DNA of 64,000 nt. Origin: Corynebacterium suicordis DSM 45110. Lineage in GTDB: Bacteria; Actinomycetota; Actinomycetes; Mycobacteriales; Mycobacteriaceae. This document shows positions 63,808 through 64,000 of the stretch, one piece after another (within the stretch, counting starts at the first letter, position 1; the number at the start of each line of letters is the position of its first letter). The notes beneath the pieces were generated by a model. The model worked only from the letters and a program-made list of their open reading frames with translations, searched no databases and was not told the DNA's origin. The translations under genes and the position numbers were made by a program. The stretch is from NCBI RefSeq assembly GCF_015351405.1, contig NZ_JADKMY010000001.1, forward strand, positions 434,001 to 498,000, written 5' to 3'.

Positions 63808-64000
63808 ATGCGTACCACGGGGATTCAGGTTTCGGGATACAGCTTTTTGTTGCGTCGGTTGGAATTGGCGCTGGTGATCGGGGATCCGCGCATGGCGCAT
63901 GACCCGCTGCGTTCCCAACGCCGGGCGGTGTTCGTGGGAGTGCTGGTTAGCCTGCTCATCGCAGGTGGCGCGGTGATGATGGGGCTGTTGCGACCACACC
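63808..64000 (+). CDS. eccB: Type VII secretion protein EccB (ESX-4), N-terminal part
   Basis: The first 64 residues are in the window, starting ATG 63808 after AAGGGGAG. TTGIQVSGYSFLLRRLELALVIGDPRMAHDPLRSQRRAV is the conserved EccB cytoplasmic tail and is followed by one membrane helix (VFVGVLVSLLIAGGAVMMGLL). EccB is part of the ESX membrane complex. Next to truA this is the position of the ancestral ESX-4 locus in mycobacteria and corynebacteria. The gene continues beyond the right edge. Confidence 0.92.
   Translation, partial: MRTTGIQVSGYSFLLRRLELALVIGDPRMAHDPLRSQRRAVFVGVLVSLLIAGGAVMMGLLRPH

Overview
The window is a stretch of chromosome from a Corynebacterium-type actinobacterium. The signs are the order rpsL-rpsG-fusA-tuf-S10/spc/alpha genes-truA-ESX-4, iron-repressor (DtxR-type) boxes, high-GC codon use, many starts with a TANNNT box 6-8 bases upstream (leaderless transcription), and ribosomal operons split by accessory blocks. 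I do not name a species.

Layout. 0-3 kb: a compact module of an unidentified C-terminus, a TRAFAC-like GTPase, a tiny W-D-repeat protein, a Gly/Phe/Gln-rich membrane protein and a TM2-domain gene. The TM2 gene is put out of frame by an exact 59-bp tandem duplication. 3-5.6 kb: an orphan phytoene/squalene-synthase-like gene, a secreted class 2 lipase and a DUF4236 miniprotein. 5.6-11.3 kb: rpsL, rpsG, fusA, tuf and a J-domain-like gene. 11.3-17.2 kb: S10 operon (rpsJ to rpsQ). 17.2-24.7 kb, accessory block 1: a DMT-type membrane protein, a DtxR-boxed iron-siderophore ABC importer, a DtxR-boxed siderophore-interacting protein and two paralogous small secreted proteins. 24.7-26.1 kb: rplN-rplX-rplE. 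26.2-43.7 kb, accessory block 2: DedA, a TetR/MFS efflux pair, a second siderophore-interacting protein, an aryl-acid siderophore cassette under tandem DtxR boxes, then a nearly complete molybdenum-cofactor set with modAB. 43.7-46.9 kb: rest of the spc operon (rpsH to rplO). 47.1-48.6 kb: a TetR/quinone-reductase pair. 48.6-55.4 kb: secY-adk-map and infA-rpsM-rpsK-rpsD-rpoA-rplQ. 55.4-61.4 kb: a tightly coupled run of ATP-grasp protein, S9 peptidase, M20 amidohydrolase and truA. 61.5-64 kb: an MFS transporter and the edge of an ESX-4 (type VII secretion) locus with the N-terminus of EccB.

How the parts work together. Translation genes form several separately led and terminated transcripts. 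The accessory blocks concern metals: iron (importer, reductases, aryl-acid activation, all near DtxR boxes) and molybdenum (modAB, moaA, moaC, mog, moaD, moaE, moeA, a mobA-moeA fusion, moeB). Pieces one would expect are absent: modC, entA, an aryl-carrier domain and an NRPS, zinc cysteines in MoeB, and key residues in the fused MoeA.

The least explained observations are the GTPase/TM2 module with its frame-switching duplication, the FGWDxETT secreted pair, and a short interspersed motif (TGGCGTCGRAAAA...GAA) that recurs at least eleven times on both strands, inside genes and between them, once as an inverted pair after adk.
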